Of a DNA stretch of 5,293 nt, positions 5,250 through 5,293 are shown piece by piece. This stretch comes from Anaerolineae bacterium (lineage in GTDB: Bacteria; Chloroflexota; Anaerolineae; 4572-78; J111). Location of the stretch: the NCBI GenBank assembly GCA_020433785.1, contig JAGRCC010000432.1, positions 1 through 5,293 of the forward strand, given 5' to 3'. The first letter of the stretch is position 1; each line of letters opens with the position of its first letter. A program made the translations under genes and the position numbers. The notes under the pieces were generated by a model. The model saw only the letters and a program-made list of their open reading frames with translations. It ran no database searches and was not told the DNA's origin.

Positions 5250-5293
5250 ATGTCTCAACCTTCAAACAGACGCTCGCCGCGATGCAGTCGTTG
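5250..5293 (+). CDS. Start of a gene cut by the window edge (unknown product)
   Basis: GGAGAAG (5241-5247) lies 2 bases before ATG 5250 (GGAG core at 5 bases), a reasonable ribosome binding site. The visible peptide is MSQPSNRRSPRCSR, basic and probably disordered. The head-to-tail arrangement with the previous genes suggests the same cluster. A competing ATG at 5239 in another frame is also open to the edge but has no ribosome binding site. Nothing can be said about function. Confidence 0.5.
   Translation, partial: MSQPSNRRSPRCSR

Overview
The window is a stretch of bacterial chromosome, all genes on the + strand, with spacers of tens to a few hundred bases. It has no rRNA, no CRISPR array and no transposase, and I saw no tRNA. 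The gene mix (a stand-alone CxxxCxxxC molybdopterin oxidoreductase, a small-molecule-type methyltransferase and several small orphan membrane-type proteins) and the palindrome-rich spacers suggest an uncultured environmental bacterium. Chloroflexota (Anaerolineae-like) is my best guess, at low to moderate confidence and from general impression only. The heptamer repeats at the left edge also recall cyanobacterial intergenic repeats.

Layout. Bases 28-78 hold a TACTCCY heptamer array with an inverted copy that can fold into a hairpin. A good sigma70-type promoter (116-145) and a strong ribosome binding site (234-240) precede a 700-residue molybdopterin oxidoreductase starting at ATG 244, not at the TTG at 124 that opens the longest frame. 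A 259-base spacer with an extended -10 promoter (2437-2463) leads to a 281-residue class I SAM-dependent methyltransferase (2606-3451).

The right half is more unusual. An 82-residue, almost wholly hydrophobic protein (3498-3746) has ten glycines in strict four-residue spacing, a glycine zipper. It is followed 18 bases later, in the same reading frame, by a 306-residue unrecognised protein with a zinc-ribbon-like pair of CxxC knuckles (3765-4685). After an imperfect 49-base palindrome (4695-4743) comes a 125-residue protein (4782-5159) built of five exact-length 15-residue beta-solenoid-like repeats and a C-terminal membrane helix. A perfect 28-base palindrome (5199-5226) then separates it from the first codons of another gene (5250 onward, cut by the window edge).

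How they may work together. The first two genes look like independent metabolic enzymes, each with its own promoter. The three following genes encode an oligomerising membrane peptide, a soluble zinc-ribbon protein and a membrane-anchored repeat scaffold. They could form a membrane-associated assembly, but this rests only on proximity and protein architecture. The beta-solenoid protein and the glycine-zipper protein are the best candidates for something undescribed.
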